DNA of 64,000 nt from G963556115 sp963666605 (lineage in GTDB: Bacteria; Planctomycetota; SZUA-567), in contig OZ223208.1 in NCBI GenBank assembly GCA_965140405.1, forward strand, positions 2,170,001 to 2,234,000. The letters run 5' to 3'. Positions 35,311 to 44,542 of the stretch are shown piece after piece (the stretch's first letter is position 1; every line of letters starts with the position of its first letter). Position numbers and translations under genes: made by a program. The notes under the pieces are model-generated. The model saw only the letters and a list, made by a program, of their open reading frames with translations. It was not told the DNA's origin and ran no database searches.

Positions 35311-37119
35311 ATGGGTATTATACAAAAAGAAGAACTTGAGAAGATCCAGAGCTCTATGGGTGAAAATGATGATGCTTGGATAAAGGTTGGTTTGGCTACG
35401 TGTGGTATTGCTGCGGGTGCTGACAAAGTATTTGATTTTCTCAAGAGTGAAGCTAAAAAACGTGGGTTAAATATTGATATACGTACTGCAGGCTGTATTG
35501 GTAACTGTTATGCAGAGCCACTTGTTGAAGTAAAGTCTGGTGGCAAGCAGTTGATGTACAATCTAGTTGATGAAGAACTTGCTAGTAAAATTCTTGATCA
35601 GCATGTTGCTAATGGTCAAGCTGTTGCTGGTAGTAGTTATGTTGAGTCAAAAGACTTAAACCCTGGTCAGATGCGTATTGCATTAAGACATTGCGGTGTT
35701 GTAGATCCTGAGTCTATTGATAGCTATATCTTTAATGATGGATATAAGGCTTTACGCAAGTTTATTACTGAGTCGACACCGGATAGTGTTATTGAAGAAA
35801 TGAAGACGTCTGGACTACGTGGAAGAGGTGGTGCTGGCTTCCCAACCTTCCTAAAGTGGACTTTTGGTGCTAAGAGTCAAGGCGATACAAAGTATATTAT
35901 TTGTAATGCTGATGAAGGTGACCCTGGTGCGTATATGGATCGCTCTATTCTTGAAGGTGACCCTCATGCAATTATCGAAGGTATGATGCTAGGCGGGTAT
36001 GCTATTGGAGCAACAAAGGGATTCTTTTATGTTCGTGCTGAGTATCCTCTGGCTATTAGAAGACTCCAGAAGGCTATAGACGACTGTAAATCATACGGTA
36101 TACTTGGCGAGAATATCTTCGGAAGTAACTTTACCTTTGATATCGAAATTCGCTTGGGTGCTGGTGCGTTTGTTTGTGGTGAAGAGACTGCTCTTATTGC
36201 ATCTATAGAAGGTAAACGCGGTACTCCTTCTCCACGTCCTCCATTCCCAACTGATTCAGGCGTATTTGGAAAACCATCTGTCATTAATAATGTTGAGACT
36301 CTTTCAAATGTTTCTGCTATCCTGCTAAAGGGTGGTGAGTGGTATGGTGGTATCGGTACAGAGAAGTCAAAAGGTACAAAAGTATTTGCTGTTACAGGCA
36401 AGATTAAGAATGCTGGTCTTGTTGAGATTCCAATGGGGACAACTCTTAAAACTGTTGTTTATGATATTTGTGGTGGTATTGATAATGACCGTAAGTATCT
36501 CGCTATTCAGACAGGTGGACCGTCTGGTGGTGTAATTACCGAAGAGTACATCAACACAGAGATCAGCTATGAGAGTCTTGGTGAGCTCGGTTCTATTATG
36601 GGTTCTGGTGGTATGATTGTCATGGATGAGGATGACTGTATTGTTGATATTGCTAAGTTCTATCTAGGGTTCTGCGTTGAAGAATCTTGTGGTAAGTGCT
36701 CTCCTTGCCGTATCGGTGGTGAAAGAATGCTTGGTATTCTTGAAAGAATTACTGATGGTAAGGGTGAGATGAAAGATATTGATACTCTCAAAAAGATCTG
36801 TAATGCTATGCAGAGAGCTTCACTATGTGGACTTGGCCAGACAGCTCCGAACCCTATTCTTTCGACTTTACGCTACTTTGAACGTGAGTATATTGATCAC
36901 ATTGAAAAGAAGTCATGTCGTGCTGGTGTTTGTCAGAAATTGTTGCAGTATAAAATTATCTTGGACAAGTGTAAGAAGTGTAGTAAGTGTCAGAAGAACT
37001 GTCCTGTCGATGCTATCGAGGGTGACCGCAAGTCTGAATTTGTTATTGATCAAGAGAAGTGTATCAAGTGTGGACTATGTGTTACTAGCTGTCCTTTTGA
37101 TGCTGTTATCAAAGAGTAA
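35311..37119 (+). CDS. hydB: [FeFe]-hydrogenase subunit B, NuoF-like
   Basis: 602 residues with three parts. An N-terminal thioredoxin-like [2Fe-2S] domain (CGIAAGADKV, AGCIGNCYAEP); the NuoF core with the FMN/NAD site (GLRGRGGAGFP, NADEGDPGAYMDRS, GGYAIGATKGFFYVRAEYP) and its [4Fe-4S] motif SCGKCSPCRIGG; and a C-terminal pair of [4Fe-4S] motifs (CKKCSKCQKNCPVDAI, CIKCGLCVTSCPFD). This extended form is typical of electron-bifurcating HydB, which couples NADH and ferredoxin to H2. AAGGA precedes the ATG. Confidence 0.94.
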   Translation: MGIIQKEELEKIQSSMGENDDAWIKVGLATCGIAAGADKVFDFLKSEAKKRGLNIDIRTAGCIGNCYAEPLVEVKSGGKQLMYNLVDEELASKILDQHVANGQAVAGSSYVESKDLNPGQMRIALRHCGVVDPESIDSYIFNDGYKALRKFITESTPDSVIEEMKTSGLRGRGGAGFPTFLKWTFGAKSQGDTKYIICNADEGDPGAYMDRSILEGDPHAIIEGMMLGGYAIGATKGFFYVRAEYPLAIRRLQKAIDDCKSYGILGENIFGSNFTFDIEIRLGAGAFVCGEETALIASIEGKRGTPSPRPPFPTDSGVFGKPSVINNVETLSNVSAILLKGGEWYGGIGTEKSKGTKVFAVTGKIKNAGLVEIPMGTTLKTVVYDICGGIDNDRKYLAIQTGGPSGGVITEEYINTEISYESLGELGSIMGSGGMIVMDEDDCIVDIAKFYLGFCVEESCGKCSPCRIGGERMLGILERITDGKGEMKDIDTLKKICNAMQRASLCGLGQTAPNPILSTLRYFEREYIDHIEKKSCRAGVCQKLLQYKIILDKCKKCSKCQKNCPVDAIEGDRKSEFVIDQEKCIKCGLCVTSCPFDAVIKE

Positions 37120-37192
37120 CTTCTATTATTTGGTCAATTCTATGTACTTTTGCACTTACAGGAATACGTGCAATAATTAAAGGATAATAAAC

Positions 37193-38965
37193 ATGTTAAA
37201 TATTAAAATTGATGGTATTGATGTGCAGGTGGAAGAGGGCACAACTATACTTGAAGCAGCTAAGACGGTTAAAATAAACATCCCTACTCTCTGTAAGCAC
37301 CCAGACTTGTGTGCGACAGCAGCATGTGGGATATGTGTGGTTAAGATGGTGGGGTCTCCAAAGACTTATAGAGCATGTACTACTCCAGTTACTAAATTTG
37401 AAGATGGTAAGGAGTTTATAACTCGTGATACAGAGCTTGTTGAAATTAGAAAGACTGTTCTTGAGTTGATACTTGCTGATCACCCTAATGAGTGTTTTAC
37501 TTGTGGTCGAAATAATAACTGCGAGCTTCAGAAATTAGCTGCAGACTTTGGTATTAGAGAGATTCCTTTTGAGCAGAATGAAATTGATCACTCTGCAGAT
37601 GATGATTCTACTCAGACTATTAAACTAGAACCAAATAAGTGTATCAAGTGCGGTCGTTGTGTCGAGGTATGTCAAGAAGTACAAAATGTTCATGCACTAT
37701 GCTTTATGGGACGTGGTTATGAGACTACGATATCACCTGCTGGTGAAGAACTCTCCCTTGTTGATTCTCCATGTGTACGTTGTGGTCAATGTTCTGCACA
37801 CTGTCCTACTGGAGCTATATTCGAGCATGACAATACTGGTGAAGTATGGAATGCGCTCAATAATGACAAGGTTTATACAACAGTTCAGATTGCTCCCGCT
37901 GTACGTATTGCTGTTGGCGAAGCATTTGGGCTTGAACCAGGTGCAAATCTTACAAAGAAGATATACGCTGCTCTTCGTCGTCTTGGTTTTAATGCTGTAT
38001 TTGATACCAACTATACTGCAGATGTGACTATTATGGAGGAAGGAAGCGAATTTATCTCAAGGCTTACAAAAGGCACTGCTCCATTACCTCTTATTACAAC
38101 TTGTTGCCCTGCATGGGTTGACTTTATGGAAAAGTATGCATGTGATGTGATGGAAAACTTCTCTACTGCTAAGAGCCCACAACAGATGATGGGTGCTCTA
38201 ATCAAGACATACTATGCAGATAATGAGAAGATTGATCCTGCAACTATGTGTAATATTTCTATCATGCCTTGTACTGCTAAAAAGTATGAGATTCAACGTG
38301 ATGAAAATATGAATAGTGTGGGTGAACATCAAGATGTTGATATTGTTATTACTACTCGTGAGTTTTCTAGAATGATCAAACAGGCTGGTATCGATCTGCT
38401 CAATCTTGATGATGAAGAGTCTGATAGCGTTCTAGGTCAGTATACTGGTGCTGGTACCATCTTTGGTAACAGTGGTGGTGTAATGGAAGCTGCTCTTAGA
38501 ACTGCATATGAACTTATCACTGAGAAAGAACTCGCTAATGTTGAGTTTGAAGCTGTACGTGGTATAGAAGGTATCAAAGAGGCTACAATTGATATAGATG
38601 GTACTCCTGTCAAGGTTGCTGTGGCATCTGGCCTTGGAAATGTTCAGTTCTTATTGGATAAAATCAGAGCCTGGAAAGAGGCTGGAAGTGATTTAGCTAC
38701 TATTCCTTGGCACTTCATCGAGGTTATGGCTTGTTCTGGTGGTTGTATTGCCGGTGGTGGTCAACCTTATGGTGTACAGGATACCAAGCGTTTGAAGCGT
38801 ATTGAAGGTCTATATGCCGATGATGCAAATTCTGAATTCCGCAGTAGTCATAAGAACCCAATGGTTCAGAAGCTTTATTCTGAGTTCTTGGGTGCTCCGC
38901 TTAGTGAGAAGGCTCACCATTTGCTACACACTTCTTATACCTGTCGTGTTACTTATAAGAAGTAG
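37193..38965 (+). CDS. hydA: [FeFe]-hydrogenase catalytic subunit
   Basis: 590 residues. The N-terminus has a [2Fe-2S] plant-type domain (CATAACGICVVKM), then the His-Cys cluster region (HPNECFTCGRNNNCELQ) and two [4Fe-4S] motifs (CIKCGRCVEVCQEV, CVRCGQCSAHCPTG). The H-cluster motifs are TTCCPAW near 302, MPCTAKKYE at 358 onward and MACSGGCIAGGGQP at 512 onward. Motif 1 reads TTCC rather than the usual TSCC, but both H-cluster cysteines are kept. It produces or consumes H2 with HydB and HydC. No maturases HydE, F or G are in the window. Confidence 0.95.
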   Translation: MLNIKIDGIDVQVEEGTTILEAAKTVKINIPTLCKHPDLCATAACGICVVKMVGSPKTYRACTTPVTKFEDGKEFITRDTELVEIRKTVLELILADHPNECFTCGRNNNCELQKLAADFGIREIPFEQNEIDHSADDDSTQTIKLEPNKCIKCGRCVEVCQEVQNVHALCFMGRGYETTISPAGEELSLVDSPCVRCGQCSAHCPTGAIFEHDNTGEVWNALNNDKVYTTVQIAPAVRIAVGEAFGLEPGANLTKKIYAALRRLGFNAVFDTNYTADVTIMEEGSEFISRLTKGTAPLPLITTCCPAWVDFMEKYACDVMENFSTAKSPQQMMGALIKTYYADNEKIDPATMCNISIMPCTAKKYEIQRDENMNSVGEHQDVDIVITTREFSRMIKQAGIDLLNLDDEESDSVLGQYTGAGTIFGNSGGVMEAALRTAYELITEKELANVEFEAVRGIEGIKEATIDIDGTPVKVAVASGLGNVQFLLDKIRAWKEAGSDLATIPWHFIEVMACSGGCIAGGGQPYGVQDTKRLKRIEGLYADDANSEFRSSHKNPMVQKLYSEFLGAPLSEKAHHLLHTSYTCRVTYKK

Positions 38966-38985
38966 TAGTTGCTGTTATAGTTATA

Positions 38986-39021
38986 AAAATACTGACCAGC
39001 TATATAGCTGGTCAGTATTTT
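38986..39021. terminator. 15-bp hairpin between hydA and the receiver-ATPase gene
   Basis: Arms 38986-39000 and 39007-39021 are perfect complements with a TATATA loop, starting with AAAA and ending with TTTT. The genes converge, so it is probably bidirectional. Confidence 0.9.
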
Positions 39022-39046
39022 ATAATACAAAACCTATTTAAAATAT

Positions 39047-39904
39047 TTACTTGAGGTATTTTGTCATAATGCAGACATTACCTTTATCATTATAAAGTAC
39101 TTCATCCATTATGTTCTTCATCATGAATATACCATAACCACCTGGGCGTTTACCAGCCTCTTCTCGTGATTTGAGATGCTTTATAGGGTCTTGTGATGGA
39201 TCCGGTATCGATTTCAAGTCAAACCCATCTCCCTCATCTTCAAACTTTAAAACAACTCTATCGTTAAAAATACAGTAGCTTATAGTGAATATCTTGGCTT
39301 TATCAAAGTGGTTTCCCCATTCGATAGCATTTCTGCCATATTCTTCCATCGCAAGCTTGATATCTTCAGCAGTCTCTTCATTGAGATGTTTCGATAAGAG
39401 AAGAGAACAGAGTCGTTGAATTCTATCAAGGTAATCAATTTCACTTGTTGCACTAAGTTCAATCCAGTCTTGGGTAAATACCTCAGCGTTAAGCTTATCA
39501 TCAAGAATTCTATTTGGATTATTCTTGATTGTTTTATTGAGAACAGTAATAACATTATTGATATCAAAAGGTTTTTCTATAAAATCAGCTGCTCCTGCTT
39601 TGAAACATTTTACAATCATCGTCTTATTGCGATCAGCACTGACAAATACTACAGGAAGTGTTGGGGCGCTTATCTTGACCCATTCAAAAAAATTATCTCC
39701 TTTGCCGTCAGGAAGATGGTAGTCAAGTAAGAGAATATCAAAAGCAAACTTTCTCTCATTAAGAATATTTTTAGCTTCAAAAAGTGTTAGAGCATATGAC
39801 ACCTCATAGTTGTTTTTACTCAAGATATTTGAAAGGAGGTTATTCATTCTCATATCATCTTCAATAAGTAATATTTTATGATTTTTATCTATGTTGGAAT
39901 TCAT
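39047..39904 (-). CDS. Receiver fused to an RsbW-like ATPase domain
   Basis: 285 residues. A full receiver (ILLIEDDMRMNNLL, ILLLDYHLPDGKG, VFVSADRN, FIEKPFD) occupies about 1-128. The C-terminal 130 residues resemble the anti-sigma kinase or HATPase domain of RsbW type: LAMEEYGRNAIEWGNH (N box), FEDEGDGFD (G1-like), GGYGIFMMKNIMDE. No HisKA or phospho-His domain is seen. Such fusions may control a PP2C/anti-anti-sigma switch; the partner is not in the window. It opens away from the nitroreductase. Confidence 0.78.
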   Translation of the reverse strand: MNSNIDKNHKILLIEDDMRMNNLLSNILSKNNYEVSYALTLFEAKNILNERKFAFDILLLDYHLPDGKGDNFFEWVKISAPTLPVVFVSADRNKTMIVKCFKAGAADFIEKPFDINNVITVLNKTIKNNPNRILDDKLNAEVFTQDWIELSATSEIDYLDRIQRLCSLLLSKHLNEETAEDIKLAMEEYGRNAIEWGNHFDKAKIFTISYCIFNDRVVLKFEDEGDGFDLKSIPDPSQDPIKHLKSREEAGKRPGGYGIFMMKNIMDEVLYNDKGNVCIMTKYLK

Positions 39905-40009
39905 GATAGTTTTTGCACCGAAAATTTGTATAATTTAGAAATATAACATTTTACAATAATTAATACTAATTGTAACTATTAAGAATATTATCATTTAAAG
40001 GAGATAAGT

Positions 40010-40540
40010 GTGGAATATTTTGAATTAAACAAAAAACGCCATAGTTACAGAGGTAATTATACTTCAAAGAAAACTTCTGTACAAGATATTAAATTAATTC
40101 TTTCAGCTGCTCTAAGCGCACCAACAGGAATGAATGCGCAATCTACTCAATTTGTCGTGGTTGATGAAGAAGATAAAATCAACCAAATAAGTGATATCTT
40201 GGGCAAAAAGAATGTTGCCGGAGCATCTGCAATAATTTTGTGTATTATTAATAAGATTCCTAAATCTGTTACTGGTGATTTAAACTTTGAGATTGAGGAT
40301 TGCTCTGCAGCAGTTATGAGTATGTTACTTGCTATAACAGACCTTGGCTATGCATCGGTATGGATTGACGGCTTACTTAGACGTGATAATATTGCCAGCA
40401 AAATCGCAAAAATTATTGATTTGCCTGATGATAAGCTTATTCAAGTGCTACTACCTGTTGGTGAAGCGGCAGAGCAGGGGGAGCAGCCTCCAAAGAAGGC
40501 TGAAAATGAAAGGGTTTCATTTAATAAATATTCATTATAA
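40010..40540 (+). CDS. Nitroreductase family protein
   Basis: A 176-residue flavin-dependent nitroreductase-like protein: KKRHSYRG at the start, ALSAPTGMNAQSTQFVVV as the FMN-binding segment, AAVMSMLLAITDLGYASVWI and LPVGEAAEQGEQPPKK near the end. The substrate is unknown. The start is GTG with AAAGGAG upstream. It is followed after 10 bases by the parvulin gene, so the two are probably co-transcribed. Confidence 0.85.
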   Translation: MEYFELNKKRHSYRGNYTSKKTSVQDIKLILSAALSAPTGMNAQSTQFVVVDEEDKINQISDILGKKNVAGASAIILCIINKIPKSVTGDLNFEIEDCSAAVMSMLLAITDLGYASVWIDGLLRRDNIASKIAKIIDLPDDKLIQVLLPVGEAAEQGEQPPKKAENERVSFNKYSL

Positions 40541-40550
40541 GGATGATTCA

Positions 40551-41762
40551 ATGACAACTAAACATCTTTTACTTATAATTTTCGGTATGTTTATATTTAT
40601 TACTACAGCATACTCAAAGCCTCAAGAGATAGATATTGATAGAAACAGTATTGTTGCTAGGGTCGATAGAGGAAGTGTTACTTTAGATCAGGTCATGGAG
40701 TTATGGGGGCCTGCTTATTATGAAGTATTGAATAAAGCTCAAAAAGGTAGTATAACGTCTTCTCAAATAAACCCAGAGCTACAAAAGGCTTGGGTAAAGG
40801 CTGTCAACTCTGTAGTGCGTGATGAGATGTTCTACCAAGAAGCACTCAATGATTATGAGAATAAATTTCAGCAACTTGTGACTAGCCAGTTACAGTCATC
40901 TTCAGCATCAGGAGATACTGTCCTTCGTTCAAATGTTGAGGATAGACTCAGAAGACTTATGAAAAAGAAGCAGGATGAACAGGTTAATAGAGTTATTAAT
41001 GATCAAATAAAAGCTGCTGGTGGAGTAGACAACCTTAATAAAGTACTAAAATCCAGAGGTCTCACATATAAGGAGTGGAAAGACCGTATAGTACGTAAAG
41101 CCTTTACTTATAGTTACTTGTTTAGTGTCTTTGAGCCTTTAGGTATATCTATAGAGCCTAGACCTCAGCAAATTTTAAGTTATTATAAAAAGAACAAAAA
41201 TGAGTTCACTCTTCCTGGAAAGGTGATTTTTGATCATATTCTTGTATCTAGTGAGAAGAGAGGAAGCAAGGAGAAGGCTGAGCAAATCGCTCAAAAGATC
41301 GGATTAGCAATAATTGACAAGAAGATTTCATTTGCTACTGCCGCTTCAAAGTATTCTGATGATCCCGTTGGTAGTGCTAACTCTGGTAGGGTTGATGGCA
41401 TAAGTCAGCAGCCGGAACGTGAAGCTTGGCTGAAAGATGTCCGTGAAGCGGTAAAGGATCAGGAAGTAGGGCAACTTGAGATTTTGGAGAGTCCCATTGG
41501 TTACCATATTACAGTATTGCTAAAAAAGACTAAAGGGCAAAGAATACCATATAAGATGGCGCAGAAACAGATAATTTCAAGAATAAAAAGTTCGGAGTGG
41601 GAGAAAGAGTCTAACAAATTTTACGATAAACTCAAGAGTGAAATGATGGTAGATATAAAGCAGAAGACAGTACCTAAACAGTTGCTCTGGCATGAAAGTT
41701 CAAAGCCAACTTCTAGCAGAAAAATTGGTATGAGTGCAGATCCAGCAGCAAATATCCGATAA
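40551..41762 (+). CDS. Secreted parvulin-type peptidyl-prolyl isomerase
   Basis: 403 residues with a signal peptide (KHLLLIIFGMFIFITTAYS, cleavage likely near residue 22), so it acts outside the cytoplasm. A PpiC/rotamase domain is at about 215-325 (GKVIFDHILVSS, FATAASKYSDDPVGSANSGRVDG, SPIGYHITVLL). The N-terminal part is helical and SurA/PrsA-like. It helps fold exported proteins. GGAT lies upstream. A longer in-frame opening back to 40344 lies over the nitroreductase gene and is not the real start. A lipoprotein Cys is not evident. Confidence 0.88.
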   Translation: MTTKHLLLIIFGMFIFITTAYSKPQEIDIDRNSIVARVDRGSVTLDQVMELWGPAYYEVLNKAQKGSITSSQINPELQKAWVKAVNSVVRDEMFYQEALNDYENKFQQLVTSQLQSSSASGDTVLRSNVEDRLRRLMKKKQDEQVNRVINDQIKAAGGVDNLNKVLKSRGLTYKEWKDRIVRKAFTYSYLFSVFEPLGISIEPRPQQILSYYKKNKNEFTLPGKVIFDHILVSSEKRGSKEKAEQIAQKIGLAIIDKKISFATAASKYSDDPVGSANSGRVDGISQQPEREAWLKDVREAVKDQEVGQLEILESPIGYHITVLLKKTKGQRIPYKMAQKQIISRIKSSEWEKESNKFYDKLKSEMMVDIKQKTVPKQLLWHESSKPTSSRKIGMSADPAANIR

Positions 41763-41807
41763 GACTATGAGTACGTATATGTATGGTATTGTGGGTTCGC
41801 GAATAGT

Positions 41808-41829
41808 TAGTAACCATATATTGTTACTA
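41808..41829 (+). terminator. Weak hairpin between parvulin and TPR genes
   Basis: A 7-bp stem (TAGTAAC / GTTACTA) with an 8-base loop and no T-tail. A weak terminator or regulatory structure is possible. Confidence 0.3.
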
Positions 41830-41856
41830 TTAATATAATTCTGATAAGGCATAGAT

Positions 41857-43482
41857 ATGGCAAAGAAAAAGAAGTCACCAAAAAATAAGACAAATAAACC
41901 AAAAATTAATGTTAAAAGAGCAGCAAGCCTTGCAAATGAAGGTTTGGAGTTCTGCAGAAGTGGTGACTATGCTCGTGGTATCGCTTTACTTCATAAAGCT
42001 GAAGAGAGATCTGTAAAGAATGATCAAATTTTTATCAATCTTGCTTTGGCATACCATGCAATGAGAGATTTTGTTAATGCTAGAAAATATTATGTTAGGA
42101 CTATGCGAGTCAAACCAGAGCATGTAATGAAAATACTCCATAATGGTATTAATGAATTGTCAATGAATAAGTTAGAAAGTGCTGAGTGCTGTATAGGTGC
42201 TGTCTTTGATATTGATCCGGATAATATCACGGCGAAACTTGCCACAGGTAGCATTTTGTTAAGACGTGGTGAAATACAAGAAGGTGCAAATGTACTTCGA
42301 GAGTGCTATAGAAAAGAACCGAAGATGAGCTCTGCTATACTCGAACTAGCAGAATTCTCTGAACTTACCGAGGATGATATCTTACTTACACAAGAGAATA
42401 TTAAAAATGGTATAGGTGGCAAAGAGAATGATAAATTCTTACTTCTTGCTATTGCAAAAGGCTTTGATCAGTTGGGCGATTATAAGAAAGCATTTGAGTA
42501 TTATACTGAAGCAAACGAACAATTTGCTAGGGTAGCTCATATACCAAGTTTTCAAGCTGCAAATGATCTGCAAGGTCACTATGAGACACTTATTGAATGC
42601 ATGACTCCTGAGTATCTGGCAAAGTATAATGGTGTTAGTGATGCTGGCGAAAATATGGTGTTTGTAGTTGGTCTTCCTAAGAGTGGAATACACGAAGTCT
42701 CTTTTTTGTTACAAGAGAGTTCAAAAGCAATAATTGCTGGTGAAATGAACTGGTGCAATGAGAAGATTTATCAAATGCTACAAGCGAATGAGAATAACTT
42801 TAAAAAGGCTATTGATCTGATATCACCAGATATGATAAATACATTGACAAAGGACTATATTGGTAAGATTGCAACCCTTACTAGTAATAATAAGCTTGTG
42901 GTTAATTGCAAAGCTACAAACTTTGTCAACCTTTGGTTTATTAGGATTCTTTTTCCGAAAGCGAAAATTATATGCTCTACACGAAATATAGATGATCAAG
43001 CATTAGATCTCTTCTTTAATAACGTTACAGGTATGGAGTACTTGAGTGATCTAATATCAATAGGTAAATATTGCAAGGCATATACATCAATCATGGATCT
43101 TTGGAATCAACTTTTTGGTGAAAATCTAATAACATTTGATCTGGATAGGTTTAATGAAAACCCTAATGAAGAGTACCGGAAATTGATTGCAGATATTGGT
43201 GTGTTGGATCCAGTTGATATTGAATTTAAGAAAGCCAATAAACCGACTCTAAATGTAAGAGATGTATATTGTCCAGAAATAGGCCTTGCCCAGAGGTATA
43301 AAGAGTTTACTGAGAAACTGATAAATGTTCTACATCCTAAAGATGAAGATTTCTCGCTCAATTTCGGCAACTTTGATACCATGGCTGCCTCTGAAGTTGA
43401 TGCAGGTGGTTTGAAATTAGACTTTGCAAAACCTTCCACAAAAACGGAAGATAATGATAAAGGGTTTAAGCTCAACTTTTAG
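41857..43482 (+). CDS. TPR and sulfotransferase-like protein
   Basis: 541 residues. A Lys-rich N-terminus (first 20 residues) precedes four or five TPR-type repeats (about 25-240, for example ALLHKAEERS, AYHAMRDFVNARKYY, GDYKKAFEYYTEANEQF). A sulfotransferase-like domain begins near 265: the PAPS-binding P-loop reads GLPKSGIHEVSFL at 272-284, then IICSTRN and YLSDLISIGKYCKAY. Its basic P-loop residue is Lys, and the usual Thr is replaced by Ile, so activity is uncertain. TPR-sulfotransferases modify sugars or proteins in related families. Confidence 0.72.
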   Translation: MAKKKKSPKNKTNKPKINVKRAASLANEGLEFCRSGDYARGIALLHKAEERSVKNDQIFINLALAYHAMRDFVNARKYYVRTMRVKPEHVMKILHNGINELSMNKLESAECCIGAVFDIDPDNITAKLATGSILLRRGEIQEGANVLRECYRKEPKMSSAILELAEFSELTEDDILLTQENIKNGIGGKENDKFLLLAIAKGFDQLGDYKKAFEYYTEANEQFARVAHIPSFQAANDLQGHYETLIECMTPEYLAKYNGVSDAGENMVFVVGLPKSGIHEVSFLLQESSKAIIAGEMNWCNEKIYQMLQANENNFKKAIDLISPDMINTLTKDYIGKIATLTSNNKLVVNCKATNFVNLWFIRILFPKAKIICSTRNIDDQALDLFFNNVTGMEYLSDLISIGKYCKAYTSIMDLWNQLFGENLITFDLDRFNENPNEEYRKLIADIGVLDPVDIEFKKANKPTLNVRDVYCPEIGLAQRYKEFTEKLINVLHPKDEDFSLNFGNFDTMAASEVDAGGLKLDFAKPSTKTEDNDKGFKLNF

Positions 43483-43532
43483 TTTATTATGATAATTAAG
43501 TTGGATCTGTTCTACTGAGTAAGGGTAGACTT

Positions 43533-43814
43533 ATGAAGAAAAAACAGGTTAAAAGGCAACTTGCTGTAGCGCTGGGGTATGATGCAGATAAGAACTCTGT
43601 CCCTAGTGTTGTAGCTAAAGGAGCTGGTAAGACTGCTGCTAGAATTATCGAACTTGCACAGGAAAATAATATTCCTGTGCGAGAGGATGCTGACCTTGTA
43701 ATGGCGCTTTCACAATTAGACCTTGGTGAAGTGATACCGTCGGAATTATACCCAGCAGTGGCTGAGATTCTTGCCTATGTTTATAAAATGAATGGCAAAC
43801 AAATTGAACGATGA
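43533..43814 (+). CDS. FlhB-like cytoplasmic tail protein
   Basis: A 93-residue protein matching the free-standing C-terminal domain of FlhB (YscU/EscU family): AVALGYDADKNSVPSVVAKG, AQENNIPVREDADLVMALSQLDLGEVIPSELY and AVAEILAYVYKM. The membrane part and the NPTH autocleavage site are missing, as in the small FlhB-related proteins of many flagellated bacteria. It may assist export switching in a secretion apparatus that is elsewhere. It overlaps comF by 4 bases (ATGA). Confidence 0.82.
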   Translation: MKKKQVKRQLAVALGYDADKNSVPSVVAKGAGKTAARIIELAQENNIPVREDADLVMALSQLDLGEVIPSELYPAVAEILAYVYKMNGKQIER

Positions 43815-44539
43815 ATATTTCAATATTTTTTACAAGGATATTTAAGTATTTTGCTGACCTACTATATCCACCAATGTGTCATTGTTGCGAAGCTCCTCTT
43901 ATTGGTTTAACTCAGAATCATCTATGTTCTGATTGTTTTGAAAGACTCAAGTTTTTCGGAGATAACTCTTGTTGGTTCTGCTCACACCCTCTTGGTAAAT
44001 TTGTTGCGCGACAGAAGGAGTGTGATGAGTGTCATGGAAGGGAGAGAAAGTATACTCGTGTGGTTGCAACATGTGAGTATAATGATGCAGCAAGGAGTCT
44101 TATTCATGCCTTTAAATTTTGCAACTTCAAACCTATATATTTATTTCTATCTGAACTTATGATAAGGCGATTCATTGAAGAGTATTCTGGAATATCTTTC
44201 GACTATATTCTCGCCGTTCCATTACACAAGAATAAAATGGCCGAGAGAGGATATAATCAATCGGACCTTCTTGCTAAAGAACTATCCTGTAGATTGGGAC
44301 TACCCCATTCATCTGACCTTCTGCAACGTATCAGAAACACTCCATCTCAAGCATTACTTAATTCGCAAGAGAGAGAAAATAACCTTCGGGGGGCATTTGA
44401 AGTAACCAAGACGATCACTAGTGCAAGAATACTGTTGATAGATGATGTGTATACTACTGGAAGCACAGCAAGTGAATGCGCTTGTGCACTACGTAAAGCT
44501 GGAGCGAGTAGGGTATACGTTCTTGTATTTGCACGCTGA
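43811..44539 (+). CDS. comF: ComF family protein (phosphoribosyltransferase-like)
   Basis: 242 residues. The N-terminal zinc-finger-like region has four Cys pairs (CHCCEAP, CSDCFE, CWFCSHP, CDECHGRE), then a PRTase domain ending in the PRPP motif ILLIDDVYTTGSTASE. ComF proteins take part in DNA uptake in competent bacteria and also exist widely where competence is unproven. It is coupled to the FlhB-tail gene and its stop faces the GH57 gene with a 3-base gap. Confidence 0.88.
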   Translation: MNISIFFTRIFKYFADLLYPPMCHCCEAPLIGLTQNHLCSDCFERLKFFGDNSCWFCSHPLGKFVARQKECDECHGRERKYTRVVATCEYNDAARSLIHAFKFCNFKPIYLFLSELMIRRFIEEYSGISFDYILAVPLHKNKMAERGYNQSDLLAKELSCRLGLPHSSDLLQRIRNTPSQALLNSQERENNLRGAFEVTKTITSARILLIDDVYTTGSTASECACALRKAGASRVYVLVFAR

Positions 44540-44542
44540 TTT

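Noticed and set aside
36779..37180. A 133-codon open frame overlapping the end of hydB
   Set aside because: It is in another frame of a strongly conserved gene and its product has no protein-like features.
40344..40550. An in-frame opening upstream of the parvulin gene that would add 69 residues
   Set aside because: It lies over the nitroreductase gene, and the ATG at 40551 has a ribosome site and starts a clear signal peptide.
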